39,756 nucleotides of DNA. Source: Acaryochloris sp. IP29b_bin.176. Lineage in GTDB: Bacteria; Cyanobacteriota; Cyanobacteriia; Thermosynechococcales; Thermosynechococcaceae. The stretch is from the NCBI GenBank assembly GCA_028285315.1, contig JANQPU010000166.1, positions 1 through 39,756 of the forward strand, read 5' to 3'. This document shows positions 1 through 7,646 of the stretch, piece by piece. The translations under genes and the position numbers were made by a program. The notes under the pieces are model-generated. The model ran no database searches. It was given only the letters and a program-made list of their open reading frames with translations, and had not been told where the DNA came from. Positions within the stretch are counted from its first letter, which is position 1. Every line of letters begins with the position of its first letter.

Positions 1-3
1 TCC

Positions 4-1059
4 ATGACCATAGCAGTCGGACGCGCCCAGGAGCGAGGATGGTTTGACGTCCTCGACGACTGGCTCAAGCGTGATCGGTTCGTCTTTATTGGTTGGTCAG
101 GTATTCTATTATTCCCCTGTGCATTCTTATCCATCGGGGGATGGTTTACCGGCACAACTTTCGTTACCTCCTGGTACACTCACGGTCTTGCCAGCTCCTA
201 CCTAGAAGGGTGCAACTTCTTGACCGTAGCAGTATCCACTCCCGCCGATAGCCTCGGCCACTCCCTACTTCTGTTGTGGGGACCCGAAGCTCAAGGTGAC
301 TTCACCCGCTGGTGTCAGCTGGGTGGATTGTGGAACTTCACCACATTGCACGGTATCTTCGGTTTGATCGGCTTCATGCTGCGTCAATTCGAGATTGCCC
401 GTCTAGTGGGCGTACGTCCTTACAACGCCGTCGCCTTCAGCGGTCCTATTGCCGTGTATGTATCCGTCTTTTTGATGTATCCTTTGGGCCAAGCTAGCTG
501 GTTTTTTGCTCCCAGTTGGGGAGTGACCAGCATTTTCCGCTTTTTGCTGTTTGCCCAAGGTTTCCATAACTTGACCCTGAACCCTTTCCACATGATGGGG
601 GTTGCAGGGATTTTGGGTGGTGCCTTATTGTGCGCCATTCACGGAGCCACTGTTGAGAACACCTTGTTTGAAGACGGTCAAGACGCCAATACATTTGCTG
701 CGTTTACTCCGACCCAGGCAGAAGAGACCTACTCTATGGTCACTGCCAACCGATTTTGGTCTCAGATTTTCGGGATTGCCTTTTCCAACAAGCGTTGGTT
801 GCACTTTTTCATGTTGTTTGTTCCTGTAACGGGTTTATGGGCTTCTGCCATTGGCTTGGTGGGGATTGCTCTCAACATGCGTGCGTATGACTTCGTCAGC
901 CAGGAGATCCGGGCTGCTGAAGACCCTGAGTTCGAGACGTTCTACACCAAGAACATCTTGTTGAACGAAGGTCTGCGAGCTTGGATGGCACCCCAAGACC
1001 AAATCCATGAAAACTTCATCTTCCCTGAGGAGGTTCTACCTCGCGGTAACGCTCTGTAG
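4..1059 (+). CDS. psbD: Photosystem II D2 protein, divergent stand-alone copy
   Basis: D2 is one of the two photosystem II reaction-centre subunits in the thylakoid membrane; it binds half of the special pair, TyrD, QA and the non-haem iron. The product has 351 residues, the family's usual size, and ends in the conserved PRGNAL. Key residues are present (add one for conventional numbering): TyrD Y159, its partner H188, the chlorophyll ligands H116 and H196, Q128, and the iron/QA histidines H213 and H267. Two positions differ from usual cyanobacterial D2 as I remember it. The Trp two residues after the TyrD-partner His is Leu190, and a Phe four residues before that His is Ala184. The segment 111-118 (NFTTLHGI) is also unusual. 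The start lies at the window edge, so the upstream region is not visible. psbC does not follow; a terminator does. I infer a paralogue, possibly expressed under special conditions or adapted to altered pigments. Confidence 0.97.
   Translation: MTIAVGRAQERGWFDVLDDWLKRDRFVFIGWSGILLFPCAFLSIGGWFTGTTFVTSWYTHGLASSYLEGCNFLTVAVSTPADSLGHSLLLLWGPEAQGDFTRWCQLGGLWNFTTLHGIFGLIGFMLRQFEIARLVGVRPYNAVAFSGPIAVYVSVFLMYPLGQASWFFAPSWGVTSIFRFLLFAQGFHNLTLNPFHMMGVAGILGGALLCAIHGATVENTLFEDGQDANTFAAFTPTQAEETYSMVTANRFWSQIFGIAFSNKRWLHFFMLFVPVTGLWASAIGLVGIALNMRAYDFVSQEIRAAEDPEFETFYTKNILLNEGLRAWMAPQDQIHENFIFPEEVLPRGNAL
1027..1047 (+). other. Relic of the psbC translation start inside psbD
   Basis: In most cyanobacteria psbC starts on a GTG inside the end of psbD, just after a GAGGAGG ribosome site. 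Here GAGGAGG (1027-1033) remains, but the codon where GTG is expected reads GCG (1043-1045). The frame then gives GTA ACG CTC and meets TAG after three more codons. The motif is partly kept by coding constraint on EEVLPRG, so only the loss of the start is informative. Confidence 0.6.
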
Positions 1060-1090
1060 AACTTAGCTTCAGACGATAAAGTTTAATTGA

Positions 1091-1119
1091 AAGGCCCCGG
1101 CAAACCGGGGTCTTTTTTT
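1091..1119 (+). terminator. Rho-independent terminator after psbD
   Basis: CCCCGG (1095-1100), loop CAAA and CCGGGG (1105-1110) form a perfect GC-rich stem that can be extended by flanking pairs. A run of seven T follows (1113-1119). It starts about 30 bases after the psbD stop, so psbD is probably transcribed alone. Confidence 0.9.
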
Positions 1120-1179
1120 ATGCTGTTAGCTATATGCTTCAATCAGACATTGCTGTGAAATGGACTCGATATACTGATT

Positions 1180-1794
1180 GTGAAATCGCTAGATGAATTG
1201 ATTGCAGATTTGCGATCGCAAACCAGCGACGACCATGCTTATGATCTGCTTTGGGAGATGGGCGAAGAAATAATTGAACCATTACTCACAGTAATGCTTG
1301 ATCCTCATGAGGATAACTAAGTGTGTGAGAGTTGCGCTCAGCTCCTTGGCCATGTAGTGCCAGCAGGTGTGAATAAGCTTTTGATGCTGCTTAGCAATAT
1401 CCACGGTAACCAGACAGACTTGACTGCTTGGGGACTACGGTATAACTATGCTCCTGATATCATTGAGCCTAAGCTGTTTGAAATGCTGCAGGATATTTCG
1501 CCAAATACCCGTGCTAATGCAGCTCGCGCTATTCGTTATATCCATATTGATTTGCAGACGTTTGATCCTCAGTTGCTAGAAGCTTTGCAGGATGAGTATT
1601 CCGAGGTTCGACTTGATGTGTTGCTTACTCTCATTGAGTTGGTAGAAATTGGACTTGAGAAATATGGTGTCTTTGATGCCACGCCGTTGGTTGCTGCAGT
1701 ACAAACGAGGATAAAGTCTAGCAGCGTAAGTTCGGAAGAATATCACTTGTCTAATAAATTGCTGACTCTACTAACCCTTCCCGCTGTTGATTGA
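1180..1794 (+). pseudogene. HEAT-repeat protein broken by an in-frame stop
   Basis: A GTG at 1180 opens a 46-codon frame (MKSLDELIADL...) that ends at TAA 1318-1320. The same frame continues at once with GTGTGTGAG and runs 157 codons to 1794. The two parts read as one helical-repeat protein: DPHEDN before the stop and VCESCAQLLG after it make one continuous HEAT-like helix pair, followed by more repeats such as SPNTRANAARAIRYI and SEVRLDVLLTLIEL. A single nonsense change therefore best explains the layout. The alternative is two adjacent genes, with the GTG directly after TAA used for re-initiation. HEAT proteins of this size often bind partner proteins and many act as immunity proteins; the function here is unknown. 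It sits beside another HEAT gene at 2375. Confidence 0.6.
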
Positions 1795-2020
1795 GAATAT
1801 CACCTGCAGGCTATCAATATCCCTTATCACTCAACCCTAATAATCCGCCATCACAAGCTTGTGGAAGTAATACTGATATTGTGTTGTTTTCCTTCTGAAA
1901 GGATACTCACATGTTCTGTTCCAGTTATAAAGGCTTGGTAAGTTTGCTAGATGGTGATGTAACACTCGTCTTGCAAAGAGTCGAAGTTGCAAAGCCAAAA
2001 GTTCTTGTACCTCTAGTGAT

Positions 2021-2344
2021 TTGCTGGGGGGAGAAAACTTGGAAGCCCTCATCCTATTTTTTGGGGACTATCAGGCAGGCATAGTCTGTGATGGTGGCAC
2101 TGATGAAGTTTATATTGCAGACGTTTTCCAGTTTGCACCTCATTTCAGGATAGATTTATCGCAGCAAAAACCGTGGAAGGCAATTCTTGGGATGCAGCTT
2201 TTCTCTGTTTGGCAGCTCACGAATGATCGTGGATATGATGATGGTCTCCAGTTTGAGTTTGGGATTGTGGGGCAACAAACACATATTCTTGTGGATGGGG
2301 GCGCATCCGCAATCAGGGTTTGGGAAATCAAGCCCTACCTGTAG
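2021..2344 (+). CDS. Small hypothetical protein, DUF6334-like
   Basis: About 107 residues. The core (LEALILFFGDYQAGIVCDG, then PWKAILGMQLFSVWQLTNDRGY and DGLQFEF) matches my memory of the DUF6334 family, small bacterial proteins without known function that often sit near toxin-immunity genes. This assignment is tentative. The only usable start in frame is TTG 2021 with no clear ribosome site, and the coding part begins almost directly at the conserved core, so the N-terminus may be lost. A separate ATG at 1911 has a good AAGGA site but lies in another frame and reads only 55 codons to a stop at 2076, so a frameshift near 2015 is possible. The preceding 226 bases (1795-2020) hold nothing else I can identify. 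It lies between two HEAT-repeat genes on the same strand. Confidence 0.5.
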   Translation: MLGGENLEALILFFGDYQAGIVCDGGTDEVYIADVFQFAPHFRIDLSQQKPWKAILGMQLFSVWQLTNDRGYDDGLQFEFGIVGQQTHILVDGGASAIRVWEIKPYL

Positions 2345-2374
2345 GTTTTATCTCTATCAAAAGATCTTCATGTA

Positions 2375-3208
2375 ATGAACGCTTCTCTCAAAGCCTTACC
2401 TACAGACCAACTGATTGCTCAAGCAGAACAATGTGCGCATTCTACTGATGATGAGGGTGATTTGTATTGGGATATTCTTTATGCTCTTCATCTCCGTTCA
2501 GACCGCCAGATATTTGATACCGCAGTGGAATGGTGTAAAAGCTCTGAATCCTGTTTGAGAGCATTGGGTGCTGACGCTTTAGCACAACTTGGATGTGCGG
2601 ATCGCGACTCACCCTATCCATTTGGCAGTGACGCACTGCCAATTCTATTGGCGCTGCTCAACGATTCAGAAACTGAAGTTCTGTGTAGTGCAATCAATGC
2701 TTTGGGCCATCATGCATACAATGGCTTCTTGTGGGAAAGTAGCGAACTGGTGGAATTTGCCAATCACGATTCTGCCGATGTCCGTTTTCAAGTAGCCTAT
2801 GCTTTAGGCGGTCCCCAGTACGATCGCTCCGACATTGCAGTTGAAATGATGTGTCGATTAGCGAAAGACGATGACTATGATGTGCGAAATTGGGCAATAT
2901 TTGGTTTGGGCGCTCAAAGTGATGCGGATTCTCCACAGGTTCGCGAGGTTCTGTTTCAAGGTCTATCGGATCCTGATGATGAAATCCAAGGAGAAGCGGC
3001 TGTGGGGCTAGCCAAACGCCAGGATACCCGCGTTATCCCTGTAGTGCTCAAGGATTTATCACGGCCAACTGTCGCTAATCTCATGATTGAAGCTGCCGCA
3101 GAATTTCCGCAACCCCAATACCTGGTGCATCTGGAAGAATTGTTGGCAGCTAATCCTGATGATTACTATATTAACGAAGCAGTCACAAAATGCAGACAGT
3201 TGTCATGA
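2375..3208 (+). CDS. HEAT-repeat protein
   Basis: A protein of 277 residues made of tandem HEAT-like helical pairs. Repeats are visible as SCLRALGADALAQLG (about 58-72), ETEVLCSAINALGHHAY (about 98-114), SADVRFQVAYALG, DYDVRNWAIFGLG and DDEIQGEAAVGLAKR, each with the usual hydrophobic spacing and an acidic start. There is no signal peptide or membrane segment, so it should be cytoplasmic. Such alpha-solenoids are protein-binding scaffolds; related cyanobacterial proteins include phycobilin lyases, and similar solitary genes act as immunity proteins in toxin islands. Nothing here decides between these. The start ATG follows 30 bases after the DUF6334-like gene. It is strongly acidic. No toxin gene is visible nearby. 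It ends 21 bases before the converging rarA gene. Confidence 0.75.
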   Translation: MNASLKALPTDQLIAQAEQCAHSTDDEGDLYWDILYALHLRSDRQIFDTAVEWCKSSESCLRALGADALAQLGCADRDSPYPFGSDALPILLALLNDSETEVLCSAINALGHHAYNGFLWESSELVEFANHDSADVRFQVAYALGGPQYDRSDIAVEMMCRLAKDDDYDVRNWAIFGLGAQSDADSPQVREVLFQGLSDPDDEIQGEAAVGLAKRQDTRVIPVVLKDLSRPTVANLMIEAAAEFPQPQYLVHLEELLAANPDDYYINEAVTKCRQLS

Positions 3209-3229
3209 AGCCGAGACCAATGCAATTTA

Positions 3230-5464
3230 CTATGCTGATTTAGGGCAGATGACATGAACAAACGTGAGAGTGACTTGCCACTGAATGGTTTGATGCAATA
3301 GCTTTTGAGACAACAGAGTTTGAATCTGGTTTACATCTTTCGCGGAACAATGCTGACCTAGGCGTTTCCCATAGGAAGGACGATCACCACCCACAGCAAA
3401 CCACCGATCGAGCAACTTAGGGGTGACATAAAGGCTTATGTGGGTCTGCTCTAGGTCTATCGTGATGGGAGTATCAGCAAACGCAGCAGTCAGATCAGAT
3501 TCATCCCAGGTGAGTTGTGTATCGTCCGTATCATCTTGATAGAAAGCCGCTTCAGCCTTTTGCCAGCGCTGATATAAAGACTTACCTACGTCATCTGCCT
3601 TTACCAAGTCACAAATCCGTTGACCATATTTCGGTATTGTTTCTGCCAGTATAATTTGGCCATGAGGTCGTAAGAGCTGAAGCAGTTGCTGGGCAAAGTA
3701 TACAGTAGTAGCCTGATCTTGGTTATGTATCTGATTTGCAAATGAATTCCTACCTAAAATCCAATCAAACTGAAGATTGGGGGTATGTTCTTGAATTAGA
3801 GTTTTTAGGTCTGAACTCTGTCCCGTTAAAAAGATAGGTCGCTGTAAAGCTGAAAGTGCTTTAACTTGGTCCTCTAGGGTCTGAGTCACTTGAACCGTCG
3901 GCACATGAGTATAGACACTGCCTTCAGGGGTTCGCCGTAATGCTTCCCAGGTGAGTAGTCCCGTTTGACTGTTGACTTCCAACACCACATGATGGCGTTG
4001 AATTTGGGTGAGATGGAAGATGCGATCGCGCACCCAAGCCGCATGGTCACCCGTTTGGCTCATCGTCCGCTGTAACCACCGTTCTTTCTTGGAATCTTTG
4101 GGGCCATAGCTCACCGTATCTTGTGTATTAGATTCCACGAGTCCCGAAAGTTGGGCTTCCCGTTGACGGGCAATCTGATCTTGCAGTACAGCTTCTGCCC
4201 CCTGATCAGACGGTTGATAGAAAATCTGTCCCTGCAGACTATCCGGTAGATATTGTTGAGCCACCCAATGGTCGCGATAGGCATGGGGATATTTATAGTT
4301 AGCTCCATGACCAAAGGAATAGCGGTCCCGACTGCTGTCTTTGAGGGGATTAGGAACCTCTCCTTCTCGTTCCTTCTCTACCGAGGCCAAAGCGTCAAAA
4401 TAGGCCAACACACTATTAGATTTGGGGGCCATTGCTAAATAAAGCGCTGCTTCAGCCAAAGGATATTGACCCTCTGGTAATCCCACCCGATCAAAGGCTT
4501 GGGCACAGGCCATAACTATGCCTACGGCCTGTGGATCGGCTAACCCGACATCTTCACTGGCTAAAATGATCATCCGCCGAAAGATAAAGCGCGGATCTTC
4601 TCCGGCGTAGACCATTCGTGCTAGCCAATAGAGCGCTGCATCTGGATCCGATCCGCGCAGACTTTTGATAAAGGCACTGATGGTATCAAAATGGGCATCC
4701 CCTTCTTTGTCATAGAGAACAGCTCGCCGTTGAATCGACGCTTCTGCTACCGCCAGGGTAATAGGAATAACACCATCGGAGTTGGGTTCTGTGGTTTCAA
4801 TGGCTAGCTCTAAGGCATTCAGCAAGGCCCGTGCATCGCCATTGGCAACATTGATGAGGTGATCTGCGGCTGCATCCTCAAGCTCTGTGGCCGTATCGCC
4901 ATAGCCAAAATATGTGTCCTGCAAGGCCCGATCCAACACTTGGCGCAAATCGCCTGGAGACAGCGATCGCAACTGGAAAACCCGAGACCGACTAACCAGG
5001 GCTTTATTGACCTCAAAATAGGGATTTTCGGTTGTCGCTCCAATCAAAATCACCGTGCCATTCTCCACCCACGGCAATAGAGCATCCTGTTGGGCTTTAT
5101 TGAACCGATGAACTTCATCTACAAACAGAATGGTGCGTTGTCCGTATTGGCCGTGTCGGTCCTGGGCCGTATCAACCGCTGAGCGAATATCCTTGATACC
5201 CGCTAACACGGCATTCAGGGCCACAAAATGGGCCTGGGTAGTATTGGCGATGATCTGGGCTAAGGTGGTTTTGCCTGTGCCAGGTGGGCCATAGAAGATC
5301 AGCGATGACAATTGATCGGCTTGAATTGCCCGCCGCAATAAACGTCCTGGCCCCACTATCTCATCCTGACCAATAAATTCATCCAAGGTGGGGGGACGTA
5401 ATCGTGCGGCTAGAGGGGCTTCCGTTTCTAGCAATTGTTGACGATGCTGCTCAAATAAATCCAT
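3230..5464 (-). CDS. rarA: RarA/MgsA-type AAA+ ATPase with extra C-terminal domain
   Basis: RarA (MgsA, WRNIP1 family) is a clamp-loader-like ATPase acting at stalled replication forks. Residues 1-435 are a full RarA: Walker A GPPGTGKT (59-66), Walker B TILFVDEVH (111-119), sensor 1 TTEN (144-147), the SRSR arginine motif near 158-161 and the family signature GEDPRFIFRRMIILASED (288-305). The protein has 744 residues, against about 430-450 for ordinary RarA. The extra 300 residues look like a Rossmann methyltransferase: VVLEVNSQTGLLTWEA (493-508) resembles motif I but lacks its GxGxG glycines, and LLRPHGQIILAE resembles the post-motif strand. This fusion is known from cyanobacteria under the name RarA/unknown-domain fusion; the role of the second part is not known. 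It lies 11 bases downstream of the htrA stop on the same strand. Confidence 0.9.
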   Translation of the reverse strand: MDLFEQHRQQLLETEAPLAARLRPPTLDEFIGQDEIVGPGRLLRRAIQADQLSSLIFYGPPGTGKTTLAQIIANTTQAHFVALNAVLAGIKDIRSAVDTAQDRHGQYGQRTILFVDEVHRFNKAQQDALLPWVENGTVILIGATTENPYFEVNKALVSRSRVFQLRSLSPGDLRQVLDRALQDTYFGYGDTATELEDAAADHLINVANGDARALLNALELAIETTEPNSDGVIPITLAVAEASIQRRAVLYDKEGDAHFDTISAFIKSLRGSDPDAALYWLARMVYAGEDPRFIFRRMIILASEDVGLADPQAVGIVMACAQAFDRVGLPEGQYPLAEAALYLAMAPKSNSVLAYFDALASVEKEREGEVPNPLKDSSRDRYSFGHGANYKYPHAYRDHWVAQQYLPDSLQGQIFYQPSDQGAEAVLQDQIARQREAQLSGLVESNTQDTVSYGPKDSKKERWLQRTMSQTGDHAAWVRDRIFHLTQIQRHHVVLEVNSQTGLLTWEALRRTPEGSVYTHVPTVQVTQTLEDQVKALSALQRPIFLTGQSSDLKTLIQEHTPNLQFDWILGRNSFANQIHNQDQATTVYFAQQLLQLLRPHGQIILAETIPKYGQRICDLVKADDVGKSLYQRWQKAEAAFYQDDTDDTQLTWDESDLTAAFADTPITIDLEQTHISLYVTPKLLDRWFAVGGDRPSYGKRLGQHCSAKDVNQIQTLLSQKLLHQTIQWQVTLTFVHVICPKSA

Positions 5465-5475
5465 CGCCCTAGTTC

Positions 5476-6645
5476 TTAGGATCTCCTAGAAAACGTCTTA
5501 GGATTGAGTATTCCTACTTTCAGTCGGGTTTGACGCTTTTTATTCTTGCGCATAATTGTAAGAGTCAGCTGATCACCGGGAGTGACCGACTGCAACAGTT
5601 GCTGAAGCTGCTCTGTATTGTCAATTTGAGTTTTACCAATCTGCACAATCACATCCCCGGACTTTAACTGAGCGACTTCTGCTGGGGAATCGGACAATAC
5701 ATCCACTACTAGCACCCCCTTATCTTGCTCAACTTGCAAATCTGCTTCTTCTTGCAACAACTCCTTGGTCTGTTCCGAAATACTGACCATACGGATGCCG
5801 AGATAGGGGTGGGCGACTTGTCCCTCTTTTAATAATTGTTTGCTAATCCGAGCTGCAATCTTGACGGGAATAGCAAAGCCCAACCCTTGTGCTCTCACGC
5901 CTCGCTCTTGTGACTCGCGAATAATAGCGGTATTAATCCCAATCACCTCACCTTTGAGATTGAGCAAAGGACCACCCGAATTTCCAGGATTAATCGCGGC
6001 ATCGGTTTGGATAAAGTTGACGCGCTGGTCTGGGGCACCGAGCTGAGAACTGGACCGATCTGTGGCACTAATAATCCCCATTGTTACCGTATTGTTCAGT
6101 CCCAAAGGGTTGCCGATGGCAATCGCCCAATCTCCCGCTTGTAGGGTATCTGAGTCGCCCAAGGTGAGGGCCGGTAAAGATTCTTGGGCCTCTATTTTGA
6201 TTACGGCGATATCGGTCAGTGGATCGGCCCCTTCCACGGTGCCAGGAAACTGCTGACCATCTTTGAGCACAACTGTGACCTCATCTGCATCTTCAACCAC
6301 ATGGGCATTGGTTAAAACCAAACCTTTTTCGTCAAAGATAAAGCCTGATCCAGTGCCCCGCTCCAGGGGAGTATCAGGGCCATCAAACGATCTGGGCAAT
6401 GAACTTTTCGAACTGCGCGATGCATTAATCCGCACAACGGAGGGACCAACCTGATCTACCATTTTGACAATCAGATTGGAACTCACTTGTGAGCGATTGG
6501 CAATTTCAGTGACCGGGATTTCGGGTGTACTGTCGGCTTTATCAGCAGTATCTGACGATCGATTAAACCAACTTTGACACCCCGTTTGGAGCAGCGCACT
6601 TCCGACTAAAAGAGAAAAAACTAGATGCTGGAGGGATCGCTGCAT
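5476..6645 (-). CDS. HtrA/Deg-type serine protease, predicted lipoprotein
   Basis: A periplasmic or membrane-attached trypsin-like protease of the HhoA/HhoB/HtrA group, which removes damaged proteins in light and heat stress. Counting from ATG 6645 (389 residues), a signal peptide ends in a lipobox with Cys23 (LLQTGC). The catalytic triad is H115 (TNAHVV), D145 (TDIAVI) and S223 (NPGNSGGP). One PDZ domain follows at about 281-378. GTG 6666 would add seven residues before the signal peptide, so I prefer the ATG. The three cyanobacterial paralogues cannot be told apart safely by eye, so no symbol is given. A 68-base region separates it from the divergent LysM/LytM gene. rarA follows closely downstream and may be co-transcribed. 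Confidence 0.93.
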   Translation of the reverse strand: MQRSLQHLVFSLLVGSALLQTGCQSWFNRSSDTADKADSTPEIPVTEIANRSQVSSNLIVKMVDQVGPSVVRINASRSSKSSLPRSFDGPDTPLERGTGSGFIFDEKGLVLTNAHVVEDADEVTVVLKDGQQFPGTVEGADPLTDIAVIKIEAQESLPALTLGDSDTLQAGDWAIAIGNPLGLNNTVTMGIISATDRSSSQLGAPDQRVNFIQTDAAINPGNSGGPLLNLKGEVIGINTAIIRESQERGVRAQGLGFAIPVKIAARISKQLLKEGQVAHPYLGIRMVSISEQTKELLQEEADLQVEQDKGVLVVDVLSDSPAEVAQLKSGDVIVQIGKTQIDNTEQLQQLLQSVTPGDQLTLTIMRKNKKRQTRLKVGILNPKTFSRRS

Positions 6646-6713
6646 TATCGTAAAACTAGTTCGCACTATTGTGATTTTTTACTCCACTCTAGCCTGGGAG
6701 CAATTTAGGTATT

Positions 6714-7643
6714 ATGGCCAGACTCAACATTTGCCATCTTCTTGCAATCATACCTTGGATATTGGGTTGCAGCAGTTTAGGCGGCAACCTGCTGGCTCAG
6801 GCCCAATCCTCCTCTTCTCCTGGGCCATCCTCCTCACGGTTATGTCCAGCTTCCGTGTTGTCTCGATTGGTTCGACATCAAGTCAAGCCCGGAGAAACCT
6901 TGGCCAGCATTGCCCAACAGTATGGCCTGTCCTCAGCCACCCTCATGGGGATGAATCCTCAACTCCGGTCAGGGCGGGTAAGGGTGGGAATGAACTTAGT
7001 GGTGCCGCCCTATAACGGCATTTTGGTTGCAATCCCTGCAGGACAAACCTTGAAGACAGTTGCCAAAGCCTATCGTATTAGTCCTGATGTCTTGTTTGAG
7101 ATCAATGGCTGTCAGTTATCACCAAAGGTGGCCTTTGTTCCCGGAATCAATTGGTCTCCCAGCGTAAACTCTCAACCCACGGGAATTGCACCGCTACGTT
7201 CTGTGGATAAAACGTTCCAATCGCCTCGACCGGTGCATGGACGCGATCGCTATCCGTTACCTCAGCCTGCTCCTATTTTGGGCACCTATGGCTGGCGCAT
7301 TAATCCAGACACCCGCAAAATGCAGTTTTACAGTGGGGTTGATTTGCAAGTAGCCTCTGGGACGCCTGTTTACGCTGTCAGCTCCGGCACGATTGTCTTT
7401 GCTGGCAAACGCAGTGCATCCGGTCAGCTCGTCATTATCCGCCATACTCAAGGCAGGCAAACTCGGTATGGTCGCTTAAAGAATTTACAAGTCAAGGTAG
7501 GTCAACAGGTTCAACCGGGCACGCTCCTCGGTGAAGTTGCACCTGCGACCCAGGCTTATCTCAGATTTGAAGTACGTTACCGTTCCAGCTTGGGCTGGGT
7601 CGCTCATGATCCCCAACCGTATTTGCAATCACTGCGCCAGTGA
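6714..7643 (+). CDS. LysM + degenerate LytM (M23) lipoprotein, NlpD-like
   Basis: A cell-envelope protein of 309 residues. Order: signal peptide with possible lipobox ILGC (Cys19), a Ser/Pro-rich stretch, LysM about 54-98 (HQVKPGETLASIAQQYGLS), a second weaker LysM about 103-146, then a LytM/M23 domain about 188-303. The M23 zinc and catalytic residues are nearly all gone. The HxxxD motif reads YSGVD (Y206, only D210 kept), the YAHL histidine is R254 (YGRL), and the HxH motif is Y282-L-R284 (YLRFEV). It should therefore not cleave peptidoglycan. Lipobox + LysM + inactive LytM is the layout of NlpD, which activates cell-division amidases, so I infer such a role. It is divergent from the htrA-type gene and converges on the GGDEF-EAL gene three bases away. 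Confidence 0.88.
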   Translation: MARLNICHLLAIIPWILGCSSLGGNLLAQAQSSSSPGPSSSRLCPASVLSRLVRHQVKPGETLASIAQQYGLSSATLMGMNPQLRSGRVRVGMNLVVPPYNGILVAIPAGQTLKTVAKAYRISPDVLFEINGCQLSPKVAFVPGINWSPSVNSQPTGIAPLRSVDKTFQSPRPVHGRDRYPLPQPAPILGTYGWRINPDTRKMQFYSGVDLQVASGTPVYAVSSGTIVFAGKRSASGQLVIIRHTQGRQTRYGRLKNLQVKVGQQVQPGTLLGEVAPATQAYLRFEVRYRSSLGWVAHDPQPYLQSLRQ

Positions 7644-7646
7644 TAG

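Noticed and set aside
1837-2052. 71-codon open frame on the minus strand
   Set aside because: No ribosome site or recognised family; it runs against the DUF6334-like gene and a weak plus-strand ORF, and looks like chance coding in a spacer.
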